From: Promethearchaeota archaeon
GTDB taxonomy: Archaea > Asgardarchaeota > Lokiarchaeia > Sigyniarchaeales > SOKP01
Reading direction: 5' to 3'
Length of the DNA stretch: 64,000 nucleotides
NCBI GenBank assembly: GCA_030603385.1
Contig: JAUVXW010000005.1
Span: 92,568-156,567 of the forward strand
Shown here: piece after piece, positions 25,832-35,305 of the stretch
How the letters are laid out: the number at the start of each line of letters is the position of its first letter
How positions within the stretch are numbered: the first letter of the stretch is position 1
The notes under the pieces: generated by a model
What the model saw: only the letters and a program-made list of their open reading frames with translations
What the model was told of the DNA's origin: nothing
The model's database searches: none
Made by a program: the position numbers and the translations under genes

Positions 25832-27814
25832 ATGGTAGAGACAAAAAGTGATACTATTCAAAAAGACGATGACATTCCAAGGATTGCTGTGTTTATATGC
25901 CAATGAGGTTTAAATATAGCAGAAATAATTGACACAAAAAAATTAGGAGAATTCACAAAAACTCTTCCGAATGTAGTTGAGGCTATAGACTATATAAGTT
26001 TGTGAACTGAGCCTGGAGCAGAGTTTATAAAGGAAAAAATGATTGAAACCAACGCAAATAGACTAGTGGTTGTTTCATGTACTCCAAAAACCCACGAACC
26101 CGTCTTTAAAAGCGTATTGGAATCAATGAATATAGATCCATCTTATTTGGAATTTGCTAACATACGTGAGCATTCTAGCTTTGTGCATAGGCAAGATAAA
26201 ATAGGTGCCCAGAAAGTTGCTGAAGACGCTACTCGATCTGCTGTCGCAAGAGCTGCAGTCTTAGAGAAGATCTTAATTAAAGAAGTTGATATAACAAAAA
26301 AAGCTCTTATAATTGGTGGAGGAGTTGCGGGATTATCTGCGGGAATCGATTTAGCTGAAGAAGGATTCGAAGTATATTTAGTAGAGAAAAAACCTACAAT
26401 AGGTGGCAAAATGGCACAATTAGATCGTACTTTTCCTACAGATGATTGTAGTATATGAATATTAGGTCCTGTTATGCTTCAAGCTGCGAGGACTCCAGGG
26501 CTGAATCTATATACATATAGTGAAGTAGAGGATGTACAAGGATTTGTCGGGAATTTTACTGTAAAAGTTCGTAAGAGAGCACGATATGTAAATAATGACT
26601 GTAATGGTTGTGGAGCATGTTGGGAGGTATGTCCTGCTTATGGATACAATGAATTTAATGAAGGATTAGATTCAAGAAAAGCTATATATTCGGCATTTGC
26701 ACAAGCAGTTCCTTCACTAGCTCAAATTGATATGGATAGGTGTATAAAATGTGAGCTTTGTAAGGCTGCGTGTGAAGTAGATGCGATTGATTTTGATCAA
26801 AAAGATGAAATAATAGAAATAAACGTAGGATCGATTGCTGTTGCTACTGGTTGGGACGAATTTGAGCCACCAACTGGATATTTAGGTTATAATAAATATC
26901 CAAATGTAATTACACAATTAAAACTTGAGAGAATACTTGCACCAAATGGCCCCACTCTTGGACACCTTGTACGGCCATCAGATGGGAAAGAACCAAAAAA
27001 AATTCTATTTATTCAATGCGTAGGATCTAGAGATTTAAATATGAATACCTACTGTAGCTCTGGTGTTTGTTGTATGATCTCAATAAAGAATAGCAAATTG
27101 ATTAAACAACATTCCCCTGATGCTAATATTACTGTAGCTTATATGGATATGAGAGCAGCAGGCAAAGATTACGAAGAATATTTTACACTTTCACGAAAAG
27201 AAGGTATAAAATACATTAGAACGAATGTTAGCAGGATAAAAGAAGATCCAAAAACCCATAATCTTAAAATTGTCATGCAAAATACATTAAGCTCAGGGGG
27301 GTTAAAGGAACTAGAATTTGACATGGTTGTACTCTCAGCAGCAATGGTGCCCGCAAAAGGAGTAGAAAGTATTCAAAAACTATTAAAACTTGAGATGAGC
27401 CAAGATGGTTTTTTTAAAGAATTCCATGCGAGATTAAATCCTATTGACACAAAAATACCGGGTATAGTCCTTTCAGGGGCGAGTCAAGGTCCAAAATCGA
27501 TTGTTGAGTCTATTGCCCATGGACGAGCAGCAGCATCTTCATTAGCTCGACTTATGGGTAAAGATAAATATCGAATACTTTTAATCCGAGCGGCTGTAGA
27601 AGACAAGGATAAATGCGCAAAATGCGGGTTATGTGAATTAAATTGTCCGTATAATGCCATAACTATAAACGATGATGGTGCTGAAGTAAATGAGATACTA
27701 TGCAGAGGTTGTGGGACTTGTTTGGCTAATTGCCCTTCAGAAGCAATTACCTTGAGATACTATAGAGAACCTCATTATGAAAAACAAATCGACGCAATTT
27801 TGGAGGAGATTTAG
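25832..27814 (+). CDS. hdrA: Selenoprotein HdrA (heterodisulfide reductase subunit A) with three in-frame UGA codons
   Basis: From ATG 25832 the frame encodes 660 residues if UGA at 25904, 26003 and 26456 is read as selenocysteine. All three replace cysteines conserved in HdrA: FICQ-Sec-G for CHCG, SL-Sec-TEPG for CSDPG, and DDCSI-Sec-ILG for the CxxC before ILxP. FAD is bound by LIIGGGVAGLSAG and GGKMAQLDRTFP. Four cysteine sets follow (CNGCGACWEVCP, CIKCELCKAACE, CAKCGLCELNCP, CRGCGTCLANCP). HdrA bifurcates or relays electrons with MvhD, encoded 13 bases later. No hdrB or hdrC is nearby. Confidence 0.87.
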
Positions 27815-27827
27815 AGGGGTGGATGAA

Positions 27828-28301
27828 ATGGCTAGTGAGTCAAATAATGATATTAAAATTTTAGCTTTTCTCTGTTGGAAATGAGGTTATGGAGCAGGAG
27901 ATATGGCTGGAACAATTCGTGCTCAATATCCTGCAACATTAAGACCTGTCAGAATAAATTGTACGGGAAGAGTAACACCCTCTCTGATGATGAGAGCGAT
28001 AGGGAAGGGAGCTGATGGTGTAGTCGTGGGTGCTTGATATCCTGGAGAATGTGATTATGAAACAGGTAATTTAGTTGCTGAGAGAAACGTACAATATGTA
28101 AAAGAAATTTTAAAAACAACAGGTATCTCTCCAGAGAGAGTACAAATGTTTCATTGCAGTGCTGCTGAAGGACAAAAATTTCAAATTGAAGCTACAAGAA
28201 TTTCAGAAGTAATTAAAAATTTAGGCAATAATCCCATTAAGGATTCAAAAAAATCTAACATTAAATCTAATGATCCAGTAGTTAAGAAAAAGAAAAATTA
28301 A
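27828..28301 (+). CDS. mvhD: Selenoprotein MvhD/VhuD-like hydrogenase-Hdr linker subunit with two in-frame UGA codons
   Basis: ATG 27828 gives 157 residues with selenocysteine at codons 19 (UGA 27882) and 70 (UGA 28035). Both are at cysteine positions of the MvhD iron-sulfur domain: LCWK-Sec-GYGAGDMAGT for the usual WCSYAGADLAG, and VVVGA-Sec-YPGECDYETG for GCHPGDC. INCTGRV and KGADGV are also typical. MvhD passes electrons to HdrA through a [2Fe-2S] cluster. The C-terminus adds a lysine-rich tail of about 20 residues. A shared transcript with hdrA is likely. Confidence 0.87.
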
Positions 28302-28330
28302 ACCGATTGAATGAATCTTATGAGAAAATA

Positions 28331-28373
28331 TTAGTCATATGATGACAGACCATATTGTAATGGTTTCGGCTAA
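28331..28373 (+). promoter_or_regulatory. Candidate SECIS hairpin in the mvhD 3' region
   Basis: Thirty bases after the mvhD stop, TTAGTC (28331-28336) pairs with GGCTAA (28368-28373), and AGACCAT (28347-28353) pairs with ATGGTTT (28360-28366) around a 6-base loop. The asymmetric internal loop on the 5' side contains ATGATGA. Archaeal SECIS elements usually lie in the 3' untranslated region, so position and shape fit. I could not match a strict archaeal consensus, and one element would have to serve both genes. Confidence 0.4.
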
Positions 28374-28591
28374 TAATAATTTTTAATAAAGTTAATATCA
28401 ATTAATTTGTACTCATTTTTTCATAATTATAATCTTATTAAAATTTCCTTTAAGAAATTTCATTTAAGAGTTAAGTAAAAAGAAATTCAATAATAATTTT
28501 TATTTAAAACATTAACCAATCCAAAAAATACTCATTCATAAAGAAAAAAAAAAAATTGTTTTTAATTTAATAATAAAAAATCGTTAATTAT

Positions 28592-29032
28592 CTATTCTTT
28601 GCCAATAAATTTATCAACAGCAAATGCTCCAATGCCAATAATCCCAGCGATAATAATGAAGATGCCTCCGATGGGTATTGCATCCTCTGTTGCTTCCAAA
28701 ACAAGGGCTAAGATTGGAAAGATTAACATAGCAATTCCAGATAGTATATAGATTAACCAATCCCACTTCCATTCCATACCTTTCCATGTACTAATACCTA
28801 TTAAAAATAGGGCTGCAATTGACATACATGTTAAACCAAATGTCCATAATTTTAATCCATCTCCAGCCCAAGCATCTACAGGATCACCCGCATATTGTAC
28901 GTAGCCATTAAGCCATCCGTAAACATCAATACCAAATGACTCGACATAACCCCATGGGACTAGTATTCCAATAAGAGCTAAAATTGCGGCTATTAAGGCA
29001 TAAAGCCAAGCGTCTTTCTTAAAATCTACCAT
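28592..29032 (-). CDS. Small membrane protein of unknown function
   Basis: A 146-residue protein with four hydrophobic segments; the first loop carries aromatic and acidic residues (YAGDPVDAWAGDGLKLW). It has no known family motif that I can see. It is convergent with the HdrA/MvhD transcript and 290 bases away from mvhD. Confidence 0.6.
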   Translation of the reverse strand: MVDFKKDAWLYALIAAILALIGILVPWGYVESFGIDVYGWLNGYVQYAGDPVDAWAGDGLKLWTFGLTCMSIAALFLIGISTWKGMEWKWDWLIYILSGIAMLIFPILALVLEATEDAIPIGGIFIIIAGIIGIGAFAVDKFIGKE

Positions 29033-29606
29033 TTTTTTTTCACACTCTTTATTTAAATTATAATTGATTTTCGTAAATTATTTTGTTAATTTCTTCTTTC
29101 TTCTCAAAATATTTAAATTTTATCTAAAAAACTCCTTTATTAATTTTTCAAAATAAAATATAATAAAAGAAATCTATTCAATAAAATAATTGAATCCTTG
29201 ATCTTAGCATAAATTGGTAATGATTTTAAATTGGTTTATCCAAACTTATGAATTTCTATAAAAAGATATACGAAATTTGAATATTTTCCACTTTTTTATG
29301 AGCATATTAAGGTTTTAATAAGGAGCTAATAATAACAAAATGTAATATTAATAAAAGCAGATTATAATAAATCATATCGTTACTCTAATAACAAAATGAG
29401 AATTAATTACTCAAATATTTTCTAATTTTAAATAAAAATTTATCATAAATCACCATCTTGTTCAGAACTTTTTAGGATTTGAATCCTATTCATAATCTAA
29501 TTAAAAGTAACTAGATGTTTTTATACTTGTTCTCCCCTTATTTTAATCAAATTTCAATTTAATTGAAATTGGTATATAATCTCTAAAAAAAATAAAGTGG
29601 TTATTT
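29033..29606. other. Long AT-rich intergenic region
   Basis: About 570 bases between two divergent membrane-protein genes. It contains partial matches to the TTACA-N3-TGTAA arms (near 29333, AACAAAATGTAAT) that are too weak to call. No gene, tRNA or repeat is visible; promoters for both flanking genes must lie here. Confidence 0.4.
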
Positions 29607-30350
29607 ATGGGAGAAACTGATAAATTAGTTCGGTTTGATGAAGAAACCTCACCATCTAAATTCATTGCACTCATCGGAGTTCTATTTATGATTTTCGAAG
29701 CTATTGCTTTTTTTTATTCCTCAGACCCTGAATCAATTTTCATACTATATGGTATTTTTGAAATATTATTCGCTGCGGTGATCTTTTTATCACTAAGTCT
29801 TATTGGTTTGTGGAAAATAAAAATACCATACTTTTGGTGGCTTTTACTTGTTTTCGGTTTACTATTAGTAATCTTTGACGTTTTTGCTGCGGATAAGGGT
29901 TTTGTATTCCGTTTTTTATTCATATTTGATTTTAACTATTTTCCTGCAATCCTAATTCTATTCGCAGGTCTATATGAATTGCTTCAACAGAAAAAGGAAT
30001 GGAAAGCTTCAATGATTCTAACTCTTGTTGGTGCTGGTTTTGCTATATACGACTGTATTTTAGTATTCAGTTATTATGGAGACCCCAACTGGGGCGATAA
30101 AGATGGACAATTCTTTACATTTGCATTTTTTGGATTAATAGCCGTAATAATTTTATTACTAACAATTCAAGATTGGGTTGATATTAAAATACCTTTTACA
30201 TGGTGGGGACTTTTTGCGGTTGGATTTATCATATTAGCTATGGTATCCCCGCTTGCGAATGTATATGGACAAAGTGAAGATTTTGCTGCAGCTGGTTTTG
30301 GTGGTGTAATTCTTTTAATCGCGTTTATATTGCATTCAAAGGATTATTAA
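29607..30350 (+). CDS. Polytopic membrane protein of unknown function
   Basis: A 247-residue protein with about eight hydrophobic segments in what looks like an internal duplication: the pair SLIGLWKIKIPYFWWLLLV and DWVDIKIPFTWWGLFAV are alike and about 120 residues apart. A short charged N-terminus (MGETDKLVRFDEE) precedes the first helix. Family not recognised. Confidence 0.6.
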   Translation: MGETDKLVRFDEETSPSKFIALIGVLFMIFEAIAFFYSSDPESIFILYGIFEILFAAVIFLSLSLIGLWKIKIPYFWWLLLVFGLLLVIFDVFAADKGFVFRFLFIFDFNYFPAILILFAGLYELLQQKKEWKASMILTLVGAGFAIYDCILVFSYYGDPNWGDKDGQFFTFAFFGLIAVIILLLTIQDWVDIKIPFTWWGLFAVGFIILAMVSPLANVYGQSEDFAAAGFGGVILLIAFILHSKDY

Positions 30351-30456
30351 ATTTATAACTAAATTTTTTTTTTTTTAAATCGTCTAATTCTTTGCTTAAT
30401 TTTTAATTTTAAAATTAATTAATAGAAATAATATCATTTATCTTAGTGAGATTAAA

Positions 30457-31755
30457 ATGGTCAAAGACATCGAAAAACAATTCAAAAAAGCTGAGAAACT
30501 CTATAAAGCTATGCAGTATAAAAGAGCAGCAAAACTATATGATTCTGTAGGGGATTCTTATTTAACTCTAGGCAATTTTGAACTTGCTAGAGATTGTTAT
30601 TTTGATGCTGCGAAATGTTGTATGAACGAGGATAAATATTTAATTGGAATAGATTTCTTAAGAAAAGCGGGAAATGCATCACTAATTCATAATCAGGTTT
30701 TAGAGGCCAATCAATTCTTTAGAGAAGCCGTAAAATACATCCCTAATTTAAGAAGTACTTCGGATCGAAATCATTACTTCATTTTATTCTCATGCTTATC
30801 ATACCTATGTTTTTTCGTTAAAGGAGAACAAGAGGAAGGTCTAAAATTAGTTAAAAAAATAAAAAATTATGTCGATGATACTTATTTTAAAGAAAATCCA
30901 TTAATTCGTCTTATTACAAATTTAACTATGGTAAGAAAAGAGAAAAATGAAAAATATGTTGAAAGAATCAAAAAAGATTTTACTAATTTAAAGTTTCGTG
31001 AAGCTGAAACCCATCTTGTAAAACAGGCATTAGTAATAGCAAAAACTTATACCTCATTAATTATCAATTTAAATTTCGATAAAGAAGTTTACACTACAAA
31101 TGAACCAATTAATTTATCATTGAATATCGATACAGAACCTTTATTAGAAATTTCAAAACAAGATTTTTATAATTATGATTTGAAAGAATTAAAAATATCT
31201 AAAATTGGGATTACACTTTCTGATAATCTAACTTCTCCGAAAAACCCCGAACTTCCAATTTTGATAGAAGTAGGTCAAAAACGGCGGATTAACCTTTTGA
31301 TAAAACCTCATTTTCAAATGGAAAATCCTTTTGTTGGGCCGATTTTGATAACAGCTGAATTGAATGAGAATTTAATTTTTATGTATGAAATCTCTCAACT
31401 TTTAAAGCCAAATTTAATATCTCCTCCCCCTTCACTAGAAATTTCCATAAAAAATTTAAGACCTCCCCTTATCGATCAAACTTTTCCACTTGAAATCCTA
31501 ATTGAGAATAAAAGTCAGGGGGATGCGCTTAATCTTAATATAGACGTTGAATTTCCCGAACAAATCAAAGTAATGAGAGGTACGTTAAAGAAACAGATAT
31601 ACTCACTAAGATCAAACGAAAATATCAAATGGGAAATAAACCTTAAACCCACTGAAGCAGGAGATTATATAATTAAAGTTATCAGCAAGTTTAATGATCC
31701 TGATCAGAATCTTATTGAAGATACTAAAGAATTCCCATTATCTATAAAATTGTAG
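30457..31755 (+). CDS. Alpha-solenoid (SNAP/TPR-like) plus beta-sandwich protein
   Basis: A 432-residue soluble protein. Residues about 1-200 are helical repeats resembling TPR/alpha-SNAP hairpins (AEKLYKAMQYKRAAKLYDSV, then GNFELARDCYFDAAKCC). Residues about 205-432 look like two Ig-like beta-sandwich domains (YTTNEPINLSLNID, then PPLIDQTFPLEILIENKS). No signal peptide is visible, so the sandwich domains seem cytosolic. The layout recalls eukaryotic trafficking adaptors, but this is by architecture only. Confidence 0.6.
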   Translation: MVKDIEKQFKKAEKLYKAMQYKRAAKLYDSVGDSYLTLGNFELARDCYFDAAKCCMNEDKYLIGIDFLRKAGNASLIHNQVLEANQFFREAVKYIPNLRSTSDRNHYFILFSCLSYLCFFVKGEQEEGLKLVKKIKNYVDDTYFKENPLIRLITNLTMVRKEKNEKYVERIKKDFTNLKFREAETHLVKQALVIAKTYTSLIINLNFDKEVYTTNEPINLSLNIDTEPLLEISKQDFYNYDLKELKISKIGITLSDNLTSPKNPELPILIEVGQKRRINLLIKPHFQMENPFVGPILITAELNENLIFMYEISQLLKPNLISPPPSLEISIKNLRPPLIDQTFPLEILIENKSQGDALNLNIDVEFPEQIKVMRGTLKKQIYSLRSNENIKWEINLKPTEAGDYIIKVISKFNDPDQNLIEDTKEFPLSIKL

Positions 31756-31816
31756 ATAAATTACATTAATCAATTTCTTTATTTAAGGTAAGAAGCATAA
31801 GAAAAATTTAAAAAGA

Positions 31817-32968
31817 TTATATTAATATTGGTTCTTTATGATTGTATGTTACTTTTTCACACTTGTCTTTCCCGATTATTATATCATCCTCTAATCTTAT
31901 CCCCCATTCCCCTTTCCAATATAAACCCGGCTCACTTGTGTATACCATATTTTCTACAAGCTTTAATTCATCAGATACTTTCCAACTAACTCTAGGGCCG
32001 ATATCATGCGCTTCAAAACCGAGTGAATGTCCAAAACCATGAAAGAATAATTTTTCATGGTCATAACCTTTTTCTGCTAAAAATTCACGACATTTTATAG
32101 CAGGAAGATTAGCTGGAGTATTATCAACAAAATATTTATTTGCAATTTCTTTCGATTCATAAAGAGCAATATAAGCTTTAAGAAAATCATCAGACGGCTT
32201 TTTACCAACCCAAAGAGTCCATGTTATATCAGAACACATTTGGTCGATTTGTAATCCTGTATCTATTAATAACACCCCTTCCTCAATTTTTTTCTCAGAA
32301 GTATTATGGTGAGGATCGGCTGAATGAGCCCCAGAACCTACGATTGCAGGAAATGATGGTCGACCTAATTTCATGTATCTACACTCTATTTCTGCTTTTA
32401 CATCATTCTCACTCATTCCTCTTTTAATTAAATCTGGGAGTGTTTCCAATATTTCAAGAGTTGCTTTACAGACATTCCGTAGATCCTTTAACTCCTCTTG
32501 ACTTTTTACACTTCTCAATCCATATATGATTGGTGCTGCTGAGAAAAATTCTGTTTGTGGGGCTAGTTCTTTGACAGAAAAATAATCACCTGCCCTGATA
32601 TAATCCGCAAAAGGAGTCCCTTTTTCATTAAAAATATTTTCTCCAAAATTCAGTGCGATTCGAGGTTTGTTAATGATAGATTTTAATTTAGGTACTAATT
32701 CTTTTAATGAATTATATGATTCTACCTTTGATTTAATATTCATGCTTTCTAATGAGCGTTTGATCATTGGTGCTTCCATTTCAACAGCAAGAACTTTATG
32801 TTCACCATTTGCTGCTACATAAATGTAATGTCGAGCATGAGACCCTACTCCTAATAAAAAACGAGAATTTACATCGCTGTCCTCATTACAGATTATTAAC
32901 CAACCATCTCCATTTAATTCACGTAATATTTCTTGTGCTCTTTCAAATTTATTCATATTACCAAACAC
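31817..32968 (-). CDS. pepQ: M24-family Xaa-Pro dipeptidase/aminopeptidase
   Basis: A 383-residue protein with an N-terminal creatinase-like domain (about 1-150) and a C-terminal pita-bread domain. All five metal ligands are visible: LLIDTG and SDITWT (two Asp), GFGHSLG (His), SEPGLY (Glu) and IRLEDDI (Glu). It cleaves peptides with proline in second position. The length is normal for archaeal PepQ-type enzymes. Confidence 0.88.
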   Translation of the reverse strand: MFGNMNKFERAQEILRELNGDGWLIICNEDSDVNSRFLLGVGSHARHYIYVAANGEHKVLAVEMEAPMIKRSLESMNIKSKVESYNSLKELVPKLKSIINKPRIALNFGENIFNEKGTPFADYIRAGDYFSVKELAPQTEFFSAAPIIYGLRSVKSQEELKDLRNVCKATLEILETLPDLIKRGMSENDVKAEIECRYMKLGRPSFPAIVGSGAHSADPHHNTSEKKIEEGVLLIDTGLQIDQMCSDITWTLWVGKKPSDDFLKAYIALYESKEIANKYFVDNTPANLPAIKCREFLAEKGYDHEKLFFHGFGHSLGFEAHDIGPRVSWKVSDELKLVENMVYTSEPGLYWKGEWGIRLEDDIIIGKDKCEKVTYNHKEPILI

Positions 32969-33058
32969 TAAAATTTATTTTCTTAATTTTATCTAAATAT
33001 TATCATACTTATTTTAATTTTGATTTTTCGTCCCTATTTAATCTATTTCTGGTACAAT

Positions 33059-33163
33059 CTAATTATTAGGGCAATTTGTAAAGTATTTTAAACATTTATT
33101 GCAATGTTCATATCTCACACAAAGATTAGAATTGATACTAATTGGAAATGACGTATCATTCAA
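33059..33163 (-). CDS. Possible very small cysteine-rich protein
   Basis: A TTG-started minus-strand ORF of 34 residues ending in CVRYEHCNKCLKYFTNCPNN, four cysteines in a C-x5-C-x2-C-x6-C pattern that could bind a metal. It lies alone between pepQ and another small zinc-ribbon-like gene on the same strand. No strong ribosome-binding site is seen, so it may not be translated. Confidence 0.25.
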   Translation of the reverse strand: MNDTSFPISINSNLCVRYEHCNKCLKYFTNCPNN

Positions 33164-33278
33164 CTGCTAATTGTCTTAAAGAATCTATTTAAATTATATT
33201 AACAAATTACTTTCTTGTAAGCTGCATTGCCGTCTGCTTTTTACCTATATTGTTTAGAATTCAAATTAATAATATAGG

Positions 33279-33470
33279 TTAATTTTTTAACTTCGCGAAG
33301 CAATCTTCACAAAAAAAAATCCTTCGGATTTTAGTAGCATCCCAAACCATATGACCTGACTTATGCTTCGTTTCACAACCCCAACACAGCTTAAATACTT
33401 TAGTATCAACAAAATATTCGTTTGTCGCATTAAAAGTATCGTCTTTTATTATTTCTTTATAACTTTTCAA
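33279..33470 (-). CDS. Small zinc-ribbon-like protein
   Basis: A 63-residue protein with two cysteine pairs, KLCWGCETKH and RRIFFCEDCFAKL, arranged like a treble-clef or zinc-ribbon knuckle. The family is not recognised. It stands alone, with AT-rich sequence on both sides. Confidence 0.5.
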   Translation of the reverse strand: MKSYKEIIKDDTFNATNEYFVDTKVFKLCWGCETKHKSGHMVWDATKIRRIFFCEDCFAKLKN

Positions 33471-33676
33471 TTTGTATACATCTCAATTTTATAATGATTT
33501 TGAATAGTTATTCATTATTTATAAGCTATATAATAAGTATCTACATACCAATTTAAGTATTTTGAATATTTATTCAAAACAAAATCTCAAGCAATTCCAA
33601 AAGAAATTAAAACCCTACGCTTATTATTAGACAAATTCTTTTAATAAGTACATAATAATATAAAAGTTATTTAAAA

Positions 33677-35245
33677 ATGAAATTATCAGTTAAAGAAATC
33701 AATTTTGAAACAGGAAATACTAAAAATATTGTTTTAAACATTAAAGATGCACAAGAATTAGGACAAAAAGCAGGAGAGCGTATATTTATCAAAAATCTGC
33801 ATTCTAAAACTATAGAAGATAAATTTTGGACAGCTATTATACAAATAGATTATTCAAGCACAATAGTAAAATCCGGTGAAATTGGGATCTTCTTAGATAT
33901 ATTACGAGAAAAAAAGAGTTTGAAAAATAGCATTATGGTATCTGTGAAACCAGCTGATCCACCTGAATCTTTCAAATTTATTCAAAAGAAAATTAAAGGA
34001 AATAAGTTGAAAAGTGAGGAAATTAATGCTATTATCTCTGATGCAGTTTCAGGGTCATTATCTCGAATTGATCTAGCAGCGTTTATCACAGGAGTCTCTA
34101 TTATCGGAATGGATAAAGAAGAGATGACAGCATTAACCTTAGCAGAAACTAAGAGTGGGGAGATATTTTATTTCGGGATGGATGTCTATGATAAGCACAG
34201 TACAGAAATTTACATTTAGTAAGTTTTGCTGATTGGTGGCGTCCCAGGGAATAAGGTTTCTCTTATTATTGTTCCAATTGTAGCAGCAGCGGGCCTAACT
34301 ATTCCAAAATCTTCAACCAGAGCAATAACATCACCTTCAGGGACGGCAGATTCAATGGAAGTATTAGCACCAGTTGCATTTAACCCAAATGAACTAAATG
34401 AAATCGTGTCTAAAGAAAATGCATGCATAATTTGGGGTGGAGCGCTTGAAACCGCGCCAGCAGATAATATTTTAATCGAGATTGAACGACCTTTACATAT
34501 GGATCCAGTAGGCCTTATGATTCCTTCAATACTCACTAAAAAACTTTCATTAGGTGTTAAAAAACTTGTTCTTGATATCCCTGTTGGAGAAGGCACTAAA
34601 TTTCCAACTCCCGCTAATGGAAAACAATTTGCTTATTTATTTAAAGAAATTGCCGCTAATGTAGGAATTGAAGCAGAATGTGCATTAACATTAGCTCATC
34701 AACCAATTGGCCATGCTGTAGGACCAGCGATAGAAGCAAGGGAAGCTTTAAATTTACTAATGGATTATTCTGCTGGACCGAATTCTTTGGTAGAAAAATC
34801 TACTGATTTAGCCGGAATTATTCTTGAAATGAGTGGAAAAGCTCAGAAAGGTATGGGTCAAAGTCTAGCGAAAGATATTCTGCGTTCTGGTAAAGCTTAT
34901 GAGAAAATGAAAAGAATTATTGATGCTCAAGGTGGTAATCCTGATATAAAATCTGATGAAATTGAGCTTGGACCATATATGAAAGAATTTTTTGCCGCAA
35001 AAGAAGGATATATAGTCGAAGTAAATAACTCAATAATAAATCAAATAGCAAAAACAGCTGGATGTCCTAGCTCGAAGAGTTCTGGTGTGGAAATAATAAA
35101 AAAACAAGGAGCAAAGGTAAAAGAGGGAGATATTGTTTTCAGGATTTATTCTCATAGCCAATCCAAACTAAGAAAAGCAGAAAAAATCTACAATTCTACT
35201 GGTGGCCCAATTCGTCTTGGAGGAATGATCATCGAACGTATTTAA
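33677..35245 (+). CDS. deoA: AMP phosphorylase (archaeal DeoA type), interrupted by a 30-base in-frame insert
   Basis: The two halves, 33677-34219 and 34226-35245, lie in the same frame and together give a complete AMP phosphorylase. The first half ends VYDKHS plus five extra residues; the second opens with IGGVPGNKVSLIIVPIVAAA. In family members HS-IGGVPGNK is continuous and forms the phosphate-binding site. Here ten codons including TAG and TAA (34217-34222) separate them. Other motifs are intact: SRAITSPSGTADSMEV, IWGGALETAPADN and QPIGHAVGPAIEAREAL. The enzyme releases ribose 1,5-bisphosphate from nucleoside monophosphates. Translation needs removal of the insert, or the gene is dead. Confidence 0.78.
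34202..34231 (+). other. 30-base insert with hairpin, possible mRNA intron
   Basis: The segment starts ACAGAAATTTAC and ends GTAAGTTTTGCTG. CAG (34203-34205) pairs with CTG (34229-34231), AAA with TTT, and TTAC (34210-34213) with GTAA (34219-34222) around a 5-base loop; single bases bulge on the 3' side. Removing exactly these 30 bases (or the window shifted by one) restores the conserved HSIGGVPGNK. Flanking CAC (34196-34198) and GTG (34236-34238) can extend the helix across an internal loop at the junctions, loosely like a splicing-endonuclease substrate. Confidence 0.5.
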
Positions 35246-35305
35246 ATTTTTACAGACATTTCAGCAAAAGTTTATTTTAAAATTTAATTTTTCTAAAATA
35301 ATTGT

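Noticed and set aside
29333..29345. Further TTACA-N3-TGTAA-like site before the membrane-protein gene
   Set aside because: One arm is AACA rather than TTACA; in AT-rich DNA such partial matches are expected by chance.
33677..35245. Two independent genes instead of one AMP phosphorylase
   Set aside because: Both parts are in the same frame, neither is a known stand-alone protein, and the second has no start codon or ribosome site at a sensible place; its only candidate start, TTG 34226, lies inside the insert.
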